A stretch of 64,000 nt of DNA from Scalesia atractyloides. Taxonomy: Eukaryota > Streptophyta > Magnoliopsida > Asterales > Asteraceae. The notes beneath the pieces were generated by a model, which searched no databases, was not told the origin of the DNA, and saw only the letters and a program-made list of their open reading frames with translations. Positions within the stretch are counted from its first letter, which is position 1, and every line of letters begins with the position of its first letter. The stretch is from contig CAMTDV010000003.1 in NCBI GenBank assembly GCA_947069175.1, positions 29,600,853-29,664,852 of the forward strand. The letters run 5' to 3'. The translations under genes were made by a program, and so were the position numbers. Shown here piece after piece: positions 30,529-41,276 of this stretch.

Positions 30529-31370
30529 GTACTGACCTGATCACCAACTATATACCGTTGAAAATAAAAAAGGATGAATTTCGGTGTAATCACCTACGAT
30601 GAATTTTCGTGCATACCTTGATCGTGGGGGTATATCCTGAAGTGGGGCACACTAGTATATTAGTATGAATTATCTTATCATATCACTATGTAATGGTACT
30701 TGAGATGTTCATGTATTTTATTTAAGTGGATAAACAATACTGGTAATCGTCTTGAACTGTTTTTCATAAATATAGCATATAGAATAATCAGATGGTGTGA
30801 AAACAGTTTGAGGTTGCTGATATGATCTTCTTAACGGTGACTCTCACAAAAACAGAGTGTTTATTATTTTTGTTATTTGTTTTCTTGCAGAAAAATATAA
30901 AAATCAAAAAATATTTGCTTTTAAAGTATCCCATTTTGAATTGGTAGGGTGTTATTTTTGCATGATAAGATAAAATATTGGTTTATCTTTAATGTGGAGA
31001 AGAACTAATGGTTTTTGGAGTTACTTGCTTGTATTTCTAAACAGATTGATGCGGTTATCAAAATGAAGTGCAGAATACAAGTAAAGTGCATTTTAAAAGT
31101 GGAGTAAAGAGTGTGTGAAGATGCATGGTAGGATCCTTCTTCTACATTGCAAAAGGAGATATAGAGGAATTTGGATATAAGAGCTTAACCAGAGAATGCT
31201 AGCTCACTAATCTACAACGAATGAAAGTTTTGGAGATTGGTAGCATCTTCAAAGGGGGAGTCTGTTAATGTCAGAATTTGCATGTAGTTGAAGCTATCCA
31301 AAGACCAAAATATCACAAGATGTTTGAAGACAAAATTACACAATGAAGCTATTGTCAAGGGGGAGTCTAT
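30529..31370 (+). other. Element C 3' non-coding region and polypurine tract
   Basis: Begins with the GTACT duplication and continues element C after the D insertion. No coding frame is recognisable. The purine run AAGGGGGAG at 31357-31365 lies just before the 3' LTR and is the likely plus-strand primer; a second run (AAAGGGGGAGTC) lies near 31251. Matches 21235-22079. Confidence 0.8.
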
Positions 31371-31814
31371 TGATGCATATTTGTGACAACAACTTAATAG
31401 TTTAAAGTTTAGTAGTTTAGTCTTTCGATATTTTGTATTGGGCTTATCATTTGTGTTTAGCTTGTTTAGAGTTGTAATGGGCTTGGAGAATGGCCTAACC
31501 CAGTCTAAAGCCTAGTATGCAGACATGTAGTATATATACATGTTGTGCATTAGGGTTTTTGATGATGAGAGAGAGAGGTTGGAAGAGCAATAGAGAGGAG
31601 TGTGAGAAATCTACAGAAAGTGGCTGAGAGATTTCTTGAGAGTCTTGAATTGATTGTAAACCATTATGTTGGATAATCAACAGAAGACAGTTTGAAAGTA
31701 TTTGTTCATGTTTGTGTTCTTATTCGGTATTCCGTGTAATCTGATCTAGGGGATTCCGCACTCTAGATTGGATAGACGATTCTGTGAAGATCCATACGGA
31801 TTAGGGGACCTACA
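31371..31814 (+). repeat. Element C 3' LTR (444 bp)
   Basis: TGATGCATAT...GGGACCTACA, preceded by a polypurine tract. Its end matches the 5' LTR remnant at 14817-14931, and its first 295 bp match the duplicated piece at 22080-22347. A TATATATACATG stretch near 31530 is a promoter candidate. It ends inside the accessory ORF of element E1. Confidence 0.9.
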
Positions 31815-34800
31815 AACGCCGCTGAGTTCAGTGCTGAGGGCGGCAGTTAAGATCGACGACGAGGATATTCCGGTGAAGATAACTGAAGAATTGATCCGAA
31901 CAGTATTGGACTTCAAAGATAACGAACATGATCCTACTGGCTTTTCAGAATACATGGTGAAAGGATGTTTCTACCGGATGGGATATGCAGGTTTCGTGAA
32001 TGCAGCACCATTTAAGAAGGGGAATTTGAGCGCGCCTTTCGATATAATGTGCATGTTGTGGCTCACGCTCTTAGCCATCGGAAGGGAGGATTTGACGATC
32101 TTATGGATTATCAGATGTGTATGATCACCGCACATGTCCTTAACTTGCCAGATAACTTCTCCAAAGTTATATTTACTCAGATGGTGCAAAACATTCAGTG
32201 GGAAAAGTGTTTACATTATCCGCGGTTTGTTCAGATGTTATTAGATCATTTACATCCAAACCTAAAGAAGACGAAGGAGGATGTGCTTAAACTTGAACAT
32301 GTGGATGTGTCAACGCTAAAAAAATGAATCTACACTTGAAGGCATTCCCGAATGCTAAACCGGTTTTTGGAGTGACAGTTGACAAAGATTTTATTTCTCC
32401 AGCTCCTAGCAAATGGAGAAAAGATGATAGTGGCGATGAAAGTGAAGAGTAAGCAGCGTTAGATAGTTTTGTTGCAAAACGCAGTTCGTGGTTTATAAAG
32501 GATGCTAAAAGATAGGTTACAGCTACAACTTCTACATTAGCACAACCAAAGAAAAAGGCCGCAACAGAAAGTTCTGGAATGTGTGACGAACAAGACATTG
32601 TAGAATGTTGAAGATATTGCTGCAGATATAGAACATTAGGCTTTCAGTGAAGGTAAAGTAGCTGAAGACGCTTCGTCTTCGAGCACAAACTTAGATGAAC
32701 AACGTGCTGGTGAAAAGATAAGTGCGCAAAAGATAGAGAAAAAAGCGTCAAGATGAATTAAAGAAAACGGCTGAAGAATGAAAGCGTAAGGCTACAGGTG
32801 AGGACGATACGACATATGTACCCTTGGGTTCTGAGCCAGATACTCCTCTACGAACACCTATAAAGAAATAGGCTAGAAGGTTTAAACGCCCAGCAGCGAG
32901 CAGTTCTGAGTCTCCGATCGCTAGATCAAAAGAGATTGTACCATAGCAGACAGTTGAAGATGAAGTTGTGTTCAAGCCAGCTCAACAAGTGCCAACTTCG
33001 CCACCACGACAGGCTGATCCACAACCGCCACCGTAACCAACTACACCACAGCCAACACAGCAAGCAGCACCACAACAGCAAGCAGCATCACAACAACAAA
33101 CTACACCGCAACCGCCACCACGAACTTCACAGACTTCACAGCCCTAGTTTGATTTTGATTTTTATTTCAGTGATATTCCTGGGGGTTTCGTTTAACGATC
33201 CACGTGTGGATGAGTTGCAGAAACAAGTTTTGTTAAATACAAGTTAGATAGCTGAGCTGCAAGAACAGATTAATGTGCTAAATGAAGGAAAACAGGAGAT
33301 GCACGAGCAGATTGGTGTTTTGTCTGAAGATAAACAGCAGCTTGAAGTCATGCTAGCTAGTATCGTGTTTGAGAATGAATGGTTGAGAGTTCGTATGGTA
33401 GAGTATGAAGAAGAAAGGCTTCAAAGTGATAGAAGAATGAGTTTGTTTGAAAAGATATTGACAAAGAAGCTTGGAGTGAACATAGCTGCCGAAATCGACG
33501 AGATAAAACGCACTGAAGCTCGAGAACGTGTCACAGACAGAGAACATCTCATGATAGAGCAGTCAGATGCACAAGGAAAGGGAAAAGCAAAGGTTGTTGA
33601 GGATCCTATTATTGTTCAAACTGATCCAGAAGCTGAGTCTGTGCCAGTTACATGTACATATATTGTGGTTTATCAGGTGCCGAACATGTTTATATTGATT
33701 GGGAAACCAATAGATGTGGATACCGACATGTTAGATCTTTCTCATAGACATCATGACTGGTTGTTAAAGAAAAAGTTGGAAAGGGAGATAGAGGAAGCTG
33801 TTGAAGAGTTTGAAGAGGAGGCTGAGAAAGATGACGAAGAAATAAATGTTGTTTTGTCTACTAGTTCTGATAGTAGTGATGATGACGTTGATAACGTAGG
33901 AGGATCGGGTGTACGTGTTACTGATTCGGGTGTTAATGAAGATATTGATTTTTCAGCGTACCTCGACGATTCTGCTAATCAGGCTACTGAAGAAGGGGAC
34001 AAAGATAGAGTTGAAGATTCTGTAGATGCTAGGTAGGCAGGAATCTTCTCGGTGATTGACTTATCCACCGTTCCTGTCGTGCAGAAAACCAAAGATATTT
34101 TATCTTGAGCATGACGTCGAAGAAGGTGAATTCGTTCACAGTTATTCTAAGGAGGAGATAGCCAATGTTGGGAGTGAATGAAGAAAACTTTGAGTTTGAT
34201 TTTTAGAATGAGCTGAACAAGATAGATGCGTTCGAGCCAAATGATTATGTGTTCGAAAATATTGAGGAAGTGAACGAGTATGACAAAGTTGTCGTGGAGG
34301 ATGATTCTGATGACGATGCGAATATTGCTGATCAGAGTATAGAGGACTCCCTAACTTTTGGCAAATTATTTGTAGCTGAAAATTCAGAAGTGTTGAAGCG
34401 CAAGGTTCTAGAAGCTGCAAAGGAAGGTTCTATTCCTCAACAATTGAACATCGCTGAAATTGCTGAAATGAGGAAGAAATGGTTTAGGAATGCACCAGCC
34501 GAGCGTAAGTTCAAGCGTCCCCTAGCATTCTTTACCCGTGATGCTGACATATCTCTAGGGTATATCATTAGTTGGGGTTGGATCGAGGAGCTGAATGTAT
34601 ATGCGATCAAGAGGGAGTTTGGTACAGAGTATTTCCGATATCTATGCGACATCAAGTCCTTACCTTACTAGGATATTAAAGAATTGGTGCAAAAAAAGAT
34701 GATAAATCTAAAGATGAAGTTTCATGACCAGAGGCTATGGAAACTGATCAAGCGGGAGGCTTTACACGGTTTTACTCACTGGAAACCTCACTTTCCGAGA

Positions 34801-35400
34801 TGCATCACAAAGATCGATCAAGTGACAAAGGAGAAAGATGTAACGCTCGTCGTAAAAAAGGCCTAAACTGATGAAAAATATGCCTATGTTACGAATGGAG
34901 CAGGATTTTTATATGATCTTCAAGTGGTGGCATTAAGAATCAAATACAGGAGAGCCTGTTATCTGTGTGCACCCAGACAAAGATTCGTGGAAGATTGCAG
35001 AGGAGCTGACCGAAGCCGTTATAGCGTGGCATTCGTGTGCTAGACCCGATGTGGCTAGTCAACTACACAATGAAGGATATTGAATGTTTATCTATAGCAA
35101 GATCAGTTTCGAGGAGAAGGATAAAGAACAAGCTCTCCGATTCCAGAAGATTGTTAATGTCTGCTTTGTAAATGATATTCATTCAGGATTGACATAGAAC
35201 ACTTCATGGAGGAAGCTTAAGAAAACAGAGCAGAAAAGGAAAGAGAAGAACGAAGCTAGGATTGCAGAGCGTGTTCGTATAGCATCGCTTAGGAGATTTC
35301 AGTTTGGCAATACAGTGAACGACCTCCTACAATAGATCAAACACCGATAGCATTTGAGGAGCGTCACAAGCCACCGAAGAGATTATTTGAGCGTTAGAGT
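31815..35400 (+). pseudogene. Element E1 accessory ORF3 (unknown function), decayed
   Basis: A long string of plus-strand frames with stops and shifts. The first part (VKIDDEDIPVKITEELIRTV.., FYRMGYAGFVNAAPFKKGN) resembles the N-terminal region of the ORF3 at 44657-46780 in content and order. Next comes a Pro/Gln/His-rich section, a coiled-coil section (33275-34036) ending in an acidic, Ser/Asp-rich stretch, then a globular-looking C-terminal part (34249-34860) with AEMRKKWFRNAPAERKFKRP and ISWGWIEELNVYAIKREFG. I do not recognise a domain. Its place between pol and the polypurine tract is that of the env-like ORF of Sirevirus-type copia elements, but I see no membrane segment. Confidence 0.6.
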
Positions 35401-35450
35401 CAAATCATGGGAAGACTTTTTGAAGACCTATCCAAACTACGGCAACATCC

Positions 35451-35460
35451 AAGGGGGAGT
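35451..35460 (+). other. Element E1 polypurine tract
   Basis: AAGGGGGAGT directly before the LTR start TGTTGGTGCG; the minus-strand equivalent lies at 50624-50634. Confidence 0.85.
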
Positions 35461-35925
35461 TGTTGGTGCGTTATGTCTATTACCTACGTCTAGGATATGT
35501 CTGTATTGTATATAGGGCTTAAACGTCATTTGTTTATATGATAAATGTTTATTTTATACATTTTGTATTGGCTCGTACGAGCTAGATAGGATGACTCGTA
35601 CGAATGACTCTCAGTCATTCATACGAAGCAACGACTCGTACAACCCAGGTCTCTGTTTAACACACACTCCAGTACAGGTCATGTCGAGCTATAAATAGAG
35701 GAGTGTTGTGTCAGAGCCAATAAGTGTTAGTTCAGTTGGTACGGTGAAGCCCTGCTGATTTGTTTACTTGCATCTGTACTTGCACGTCATTACTACAATT
35801 TAGAGCAGTTAAACAGTAAGATCTTTCTTGTTCGTTTGTCATCCTCTCTAGCAATGAATTTTGCCTCTGCTAGCTGAGTTAGATCAGACTGGTTGCTTAT
35901 CGGAGGAGCCGATCCCCCATTCACA
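35461..35925 (+). repeat. Element E1 3' LTR (465 bp)
   Basis: TGTTGGTGCG...CCCATTCACA. It shares the first 45 bases almost completely and much of the rest with the I LTR (50179-50623, minus). It has a CGTACGA-rich block (35571-35645) and a TATA box TATAAATA at 35690-35697. The inverted arms at 35596-35609 and 35613-35626 form a 14-bp stem with one mismatch. Confidence 0.9.
35690..35697 (+). promoter_or_regulatory. TATA box in E1 LTR
   Basis: TATAAATA about 50 bases after the CGTACGA block. The same order is seen on the minus strand in the I LTR (50388-50395). Confidence 0.6.
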
Positions 35926-36167
35926 AAAGCTATGCTGACAAGATGCGAAAACGTCTGAAGTTCTAAAGTGGGGATAAAGTATTATTAAAAGTATCACCTT
36001 GGAAATATGTTATGAGATTTGGAAAGAAGGGCAAGCTGAGCCTATCGGACAATTCGAGCTAATCAAATTTGTCGGTTCTGTAGATTCTAAGCTTAATCTA
36101 CATGAAGAACTAAGTGTAATCCATGATGTATTCCACACTTCATATCTAAAGAAATGTCTAGCCGATG
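35926..36167 (+). pseudogene. pol: Fragment L: gypsy integrase C-terminal scrap
   Basis: Reads KSYADKMRKRLKF, a stop, then GDKVLLKVSPWKYVMRFGKKGKLS and, after a frame slip, a degenerate counterpart of the FHxSxLKKCLAD block. It lies between the E1 LTR and the F LTR, both of which seem to have inserted into the same gypsy integrase. The remainder of that element is not in the window. Confidence 0.75.
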
Positions 36168-36694
36168 TGTGACATTTATATATTTTTAGTCATTGAAGAA
36201 TTCTGAAATATATTCGTATTTAATAAAATCCTGTGTTTTATTTGTGAGAATGTATATTTATCAATCATTATACAATCCCGAACATTTTTATCTTGCATTT
36301 TATTGGTAAGAATTCAAAAATGTCAATCATTGCACAAATTTGGTCATTTTCGTGTTTGATAAAGTTTTATACTTTATTTACGAAACGTTTAACTGTATAA
36401 TCGAACAAATCGACATCCACGTCAATTCCGGACAAAATCTAAGTTACACAAGCCTTAACACCTTTATATAACCTAAATATTAGGTTAAGAGGGGTTAAAA
36501 ATGACAAACGCGATAATACAAGTCCAAGGACCAAAATTGTCAAAAAAAAGTTTGCTTCATCACCAAGTTTGCCACCTATATCAAATTTTCGACACCTTGC
36601 ACTCATTTGCCACATTTATTTCAGTGTTAACACATGTTAGGACACTAATCCACACTTGGTAACAGTTGTCATCACCTCCTTGATCCTAAAACAC

Positions 36695-36702
36695 TATAAA
36701 TA
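36695..36702 (+). promoter_or_regulatory. TATA box in F LTR
   Basis: TATAAATA at about 530 bases into the LTR, followed by a C/A-rich stretch (CACACCACTTCAAAAC) typical of plant start regions. Pattern-based only. Confidence 0.5.
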
Positions 36703-37913
36703 CTTTTTCACACCACTTCAAAACACTTCAAAGCAAAGTGTGAAGTTCAAATTTCTGTCCTTCTTGGAGCTTGTTTTCAACCTTTGGAAGCCTCCTATCC
36801 TGAGTTCTGAAAGTGTTCTTCAACACAAGTGAGTACTCTTCCTAGTTCTTTCATTAATTTAGCTATTTTGAGCTAAAAGTCAAACAGTTTGGCTTCCTGT
36901 TTGACTTTCGGTTCTGACTATTTTGGTCAAGTCAAATTTCAAATTAAACTTTGCAACATGATCGTAATCATGAAGGTACTAATCCCTTGTGATTGCACCT
37001 TCTTATTACCACGTTTAGTAGGCGAGATAACGAGTCAAAGTTTTACGACTGAAAAGTAAAAAAAATGTATGAAAATGCATTATACAATGAAAACGTTTTT
37101 GGGTATTAAAACTTAAGGTTTTGACACCAAATAAGTTTTATAACATTATTAGACATATTCAAACATGTCTAACTGGTCATTTCTAGTTTAGTGCTTATTA
37201 TTAGTCGTAAGTCGAGGGTTTTACTACCGCGTTAACTTTCGAATCTGACCCACATGGTCAATCTTTGGATTCGATCAAGCGCATTTTTATGAACATAGTA
37301 ATTTAGGGAATAAACCTCTAAGGTTATACCTTATAGTCATATAGTTTGGTTAGTTATATGATGAGTCGATTTTATGTACTTTTAGAAAGCTGAAAACACC
37401 CTTTGGGCATCAAATGGTTTAATTATGTAAGACCATAGTTTTGACATCTAAACTGATATTAAAACATATCAAACTTGTTTTGAATATAACACTCATCATA
37501 GGACTTATTTAACCATCCAAACCCATAGTTATGATTGCCACCCGTTAAAGTGGCGTAAACCATTTAACAAGTCGTAACGGGTTTAAGCACTTAGAAACTC
37601 TTCAAAATCAGAATGTAAGGTATTATAAACTCTATCATACGAGTCCCAACACTCGTTGGTTTATTAGACCCAATTCTATCCAACCCTCCGATTAAAGTCT
37701 CGACACACTAGCATAGTATTCCGATACATTAGGACACACTTGAACTCTTCAATACTTAAGCTTTGTTTGATCACTTGAACAAGACATTACGCCATCCCAA
37801 GTGAGTACATAGCCGCCTCTTTTACGTTTTCAAATGTTTTGGGTGATTCATGTTTGCCTGTCACTACTTTCTTGTTTTCATGACATCATACATGTTTTGC
37901 TTATGTAGTACAT

Positions 37914-38020
37914 ATAGTACATGATTTCAAAGACATTTTTACTTTGTATGTTGTCTTAGCATACCTAGTACATGATTTCAAAGACATTTTTGCTTGGGAT
38001 ATTAACTTAGTATGCCAAGT
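37914..38020 (+). repeat. About 51-bp tandem repeat in F LTR
   Basis: TAGTACATGATTTCAAAGAC recurs near 37915 and 37966, with a partial third copy (AGTACACGATTTCAAAAC) near 38019. Confidence 0.75.
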
Positions 38021-38399
38021 ACACGATTTCAAAACATTTTCATGACATGCTTACATTGTTCAAGACATATTGGTGCGTTTAATATACAATGGTACATTCA
38101 TTAACATTGATCATGCCGACCGGCAGTATGTAATGGTACCCGTTCCCGCTTCCTAGGTTTGTTTGGATGTACTTTAGGGAATGACAGAATACGATGATCA
38201 TTTGATAACCTTTGTCTTTATAAGGGTTTATCCGATAGTCAACAAGGCTTGAATGTATTCGCCAACAATCCATATATATGTGTCTACACGATAAAAGCAA
38301 TTTATTTATCAGACAAGAGTTTTTATTTAAACAAGGCCTTTTGACAAGACAAGACATTTTGGTCATTTTATACAAGACATTTATTTTATTGTTTAAACA

Positions 38400-38560
38400 A
38401 TACAAGACACTGGTTTATACATAGCCATTTGTTTATAAATAACATTAGGTTTATACAAGACATTGGTTTATACATTGACACTTTTTTTATAAAAGACATT
38501 TGGTTTATACATGGCCTTGGGTTATACATGACATTGGTTTAAACAAGACAACTCAATTGT
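38400..38560 (+). repeat. Degenerate tandem repeat of GGTTTATACA / AAGACATT in F LTR
   Basis: Six or more loose copies of a unit of about 22-30 bp such as ACAAGACATTGGTTTATAC. The edges are uncertain. Confidence 0.65.
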
Positions 38561-39180
38561 TGGCTTATGGTAAGCGATTTAAATGATGAGACGTGTGTAA
38601 TATGATAAAAGCATGGTGGACGCCACTGGTACTTCCTATATATAAGTTCTTTCATTAATTACATAACGCAGCGTTATCTAAACCACTTCAAACAAAATAC
38701 CAGACATGACATTTTTTATACAAGGCACGAGTTATTTTGGTTATTAAGTTAACCATCCATCATTTCTTTTAAATCATTTGATTTTCATATGATTTCATAA
38801 AGAAACATTTTTGTAAAGATCATGGCTACTTTTGTAATAGTTTAACATTTCTTTTAACTTTCAAAGCCATGAATCTTCATCAAAAAACCTATGTTACTCA
38901 CATGCATTTTATGGTAACGTTTTATTTTCACACATGTTTCAGGAGCTAATGTTTGACTTTGAGCATCCTTCACATAGGGCGGACTTGGGCCTTAATGGCT
39001 TTAAAATTTTCAAGACAATTGTTATGTTCTTGTTTCATTCTCCCAAGACAATATAAACATTTAACTTTATGATACAAAACTTTATGTTCCACGTGTTGTG
39101 TAACAATAGTTCTGTGACATCACTCCCCGACGTTTCCGCTGCGGTTTGTTGTTTTACGTGGTCGGGTGTTACAGAAAGAT

Positions 39181-39192
39181 TGGTATTCGAGC
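39181..39192 (+). other. Degenerate primer-binding site, element F
   Basis: TGGTATTCGAGC, two adjacent mismatches from TGGTATCAGAGC, at the expected distance from the LTR end. Either decay or an altered primer. Confidence 0.7.
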
Positions 39193-39759
39193 TCATGATT
39201 ATTGGAAATTAAGTTATTAGTAATACTTTGACCTAGACTATAACCTTCCTTGGTCCCTAACACAAGTTATCTTGTGTTTAGATCTTAATACAATACCATC
39301 ACCTAACCTTATGTGATTACTAAAACAATTTCACAAGTTACAAATTCGTTTTGAAAATCAATCATCTATCATTAGAAGATTTGTTTTTAGGCTTCATGCC
39401 TTCAAAGTTTTTAAAATCTCATCAAAGTTTGGGTTTTAATAATGTGAACACGTGCAATCTGGAAGGGTGGATGCCTATACCCTGAGTTTTCTGTCTAAGG
39501 CTAGAGTGTTCGTACAAATCCGCATTATCAGACAAGTCACTCTTAGCTGGGAACTCTTGGAGTGAGTGTCCACTTATAGGCTAAAGCATGTCTTCGAGAT
39601 ACATATGAAGACCCATTTACTTTGATTAGTCATTATGTGTCGTTTGTTTGTTTTAGGCAAATGCTCACAATCCTTATGTTTTGTCGATATTTTTAGCGTT
39701 TTCTTTAGATTATCTAATATCAATCACACCCTTTCTCTCATATTTCCTTCTCTTTTAGA

Positions 39760-40900
39760 ATGGCTCTTCATCAAAATGTTGCTCAAGACTCCGATATGGC
39801 GGCAATGATAGCTCAGCAGATAGTTGTTGTGCAACCAAATCTTGTGACTCAATTAAACTAAGCCAACAATAACAACAACAATTCACCTGTTTCGTGCAAC
39901 TTTAAACAATTCAATTCGGCTAAACCGCTCAAGTTTAGTGGTTACGAGGTAGCTACTGGGCTCCCACAGTAGTTTGAGAGTTTTGAGATCACATTCCGTC
40001 ATGTTTAATGTCCAAAGGAGCGCAAAGTAGAATTTACTTCGGGTGTATTCCAAAAGAGGGCGCTCACATGGTGGAACGGAGTGGTGAGAGATAGGGGAGC
40101 TGATGTTGCAATGGCTCAGACGTGGGAAGAGCTTCGAGCTCTTACGATGAAGGAATTATGCCCACGCAACAAGCAAAGAGCACTTGAGAGCGAATTCCAC
40201 GACCTAAAACAGGATAGTGGAGAACATCGTGCCTACACTGACCATTATGAGGAGCTAAGTTTTTTATTACTATGGTCACGCCTTTGGATAAGGCTATTGA
40301 AAAGTACATTGATGGCCTTCCTGACCCAGTTCTGGACATAGTCACTGGTAGTAACCCTGCTACAGTCAGACAAGCTATCAGTTGGCTGCAAACCTGACTG
40401 ACTTGCAAGTCAAGAAGGGTAAACTTTTTCGCAAAGGCGACAAGAAGCAATCTACCAGGACCGCACAAGGGAAACAAAAGGGAAACAAGGCTGAAACCTC
40501 CAAGAAATCTAGGAAGCGTAAAGCTTCCAAGAATTTCGTTGTTGTTACACAACCCACCCAAGCTGCTCCCAATCAACAAGCACAACCTTCCACCAAGAGA
40601 CAATATGCCGGTACTACACCTCTGTGCAACAAGTGTGATAGTCATTACCAACCCCATCTATCGTCTCGTCATTGTGCCAATTGTTGACGATATGGCCATA
40701 TGGCCAACAATTGTCATTTTGCTCCTGCCGTGAATCATGTGGTCCAAAATCTTGTTCAACCACAAGCCAATCTGGCACGGCCCCACTACCCACCTAGATC
40801 CTTCTACAATTTTGGTGATCTTACTCACTACTGAAACAACTGCCGAAAGCTAGTTAATGCAAATCTAGCCCCGGGGACGAGCATTTAACATAAATGCTAA
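39760..40900 (+). pseudogene. gag: Element F gag
   Basis: Starts at the ATG of MALHQNVAQDSDMAAMIAQQ, just after a TCTCTTTTAG acceptor-like sequence. Conserved gag blocks follow: LKFSGYEVATGLPQ, FTSGVFQKRALTWWNGVV, WEELRALTMKELCPRNK and a frame-shifted capsid C-terminal region, then a Lys-rich stretch (about 40400-40530) and broken zinc-knuckle residues near 40620-40700 (CNKCDSHYQPHLSSRHCANC). Stops near 39859, 39971 and 40006 and frameshifts make it non-functional. Confidence 0.8.
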
Positions 40901-40922
40901 TGAGGCTCGTGCTGACAATGAT

Positions 40923-41276
40923 GTGGTTAACGGTACATTCCTTGTCAATAATCAGCCTACTTCTATTCTTTTTGATTCGGGTGCCGATAGGAGTTTTGTA
41001 TCCTTAGATTTTGAGCCTTATCTTTCAACACCAAGAACCAAACTAGGAAAACCCTTAACAGTAGAGGTAGCTAGTGGTGAACCTCTTATACTTGATTCTG
41101 TTATTCGTAACTGTCAATTGAACCTCAATAACCATCTTTTTTCCATTAACCTCACGTCAATGCAACTTGGGAGTTTTGACGTCATAGTAGGCATGGACTG
41201 GTTAACCAAACACCATTCTGAAGTGATCTGTTTTGATAAGATTGTTCACATCCCTCTTTGTCTGGTGAAATCCTAG
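40923..41276 (+). pseudogene. pol: Element F aspartic protease
   Basis: Contains the active-site block FDSGADRSFVS, then NCQLNLNNHLFSINL and GSFDVIVGMDWLTKHHSEVICFDK. In normal order after gag. The frame ends at a TAG after LVKS; the following linker is out of frame. The catalytic Asp is present. Confidence 0.85.

Larger units (their letters stand above)
14817..31814 (+). mobile_element. Element C: copia-type, gag-only retrotransposon, split by gypsy D
   Basis: Plus-strand element with a truncated 5' LTR (14817-14931), iMet primer site, long leader, gag, non-coding 3' region, polypurine tract (31357-31365) and complete 3' LTR (31371-31814). The interior after gag is interrupted at GTACT by a gypsy LTR and further rearranged DNA (18443-30528). 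Adding the C parts together, the interior is about 4.4 kb and I find no protease, integrase or RT in it. That makes it a gag-only, non-autonomous element or one that lost pol by deletion. The left target duplication cannot be read because the 5' LTR is cut. Confidence 0.8.
31815..35925 (+). mobile_element. Element E1: 3' part of a copia element (ORF3 + 3' LTR)
   Basis: Plus-strand remnant holding a decayed accessory ORF, polypurine tract AAGGGGGAG and an LTR (35461-35925) related to the I LTR at 50179-50623. Its 5' LTR, gag and pol are absent; element C ends directly in its accessory ORF, so C probably inserted here and the left part was lost. The right end abuts a gypsy integrase scrap (L). 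Confidence 0.75.
36168..39173 (+). repeat. Element F 5' LTR (about 3006 bp)
   Basis: Starts TGTGACATTT and ends GGGTGTTACA, with a primer site eight bases later. A TATAAATA box is at 36695-36702. It holds two internal tandem-repeat patches (37914-38020 and 38400-38560). No second copy is present for comparison, so the start rests on the TGTGACA motif and on where the L integrase breaks off. No gene is seen in it. Confidence 0.75.

Noticed and set aside
32936..33247. His/Arg/Asn-rich ORF as a separate gene
   Set aside because: It is an out-of-frame reading of the Pro/Gln/Thr-rich part of the E1 accessory ORF.
36168..39173. Possible host gene in the 3 kb stretch without ORFs
   Set aside because: TG..CA ends, TATA box and a primer site directly after it mark it as the F LTR; no coding signal on either strand.
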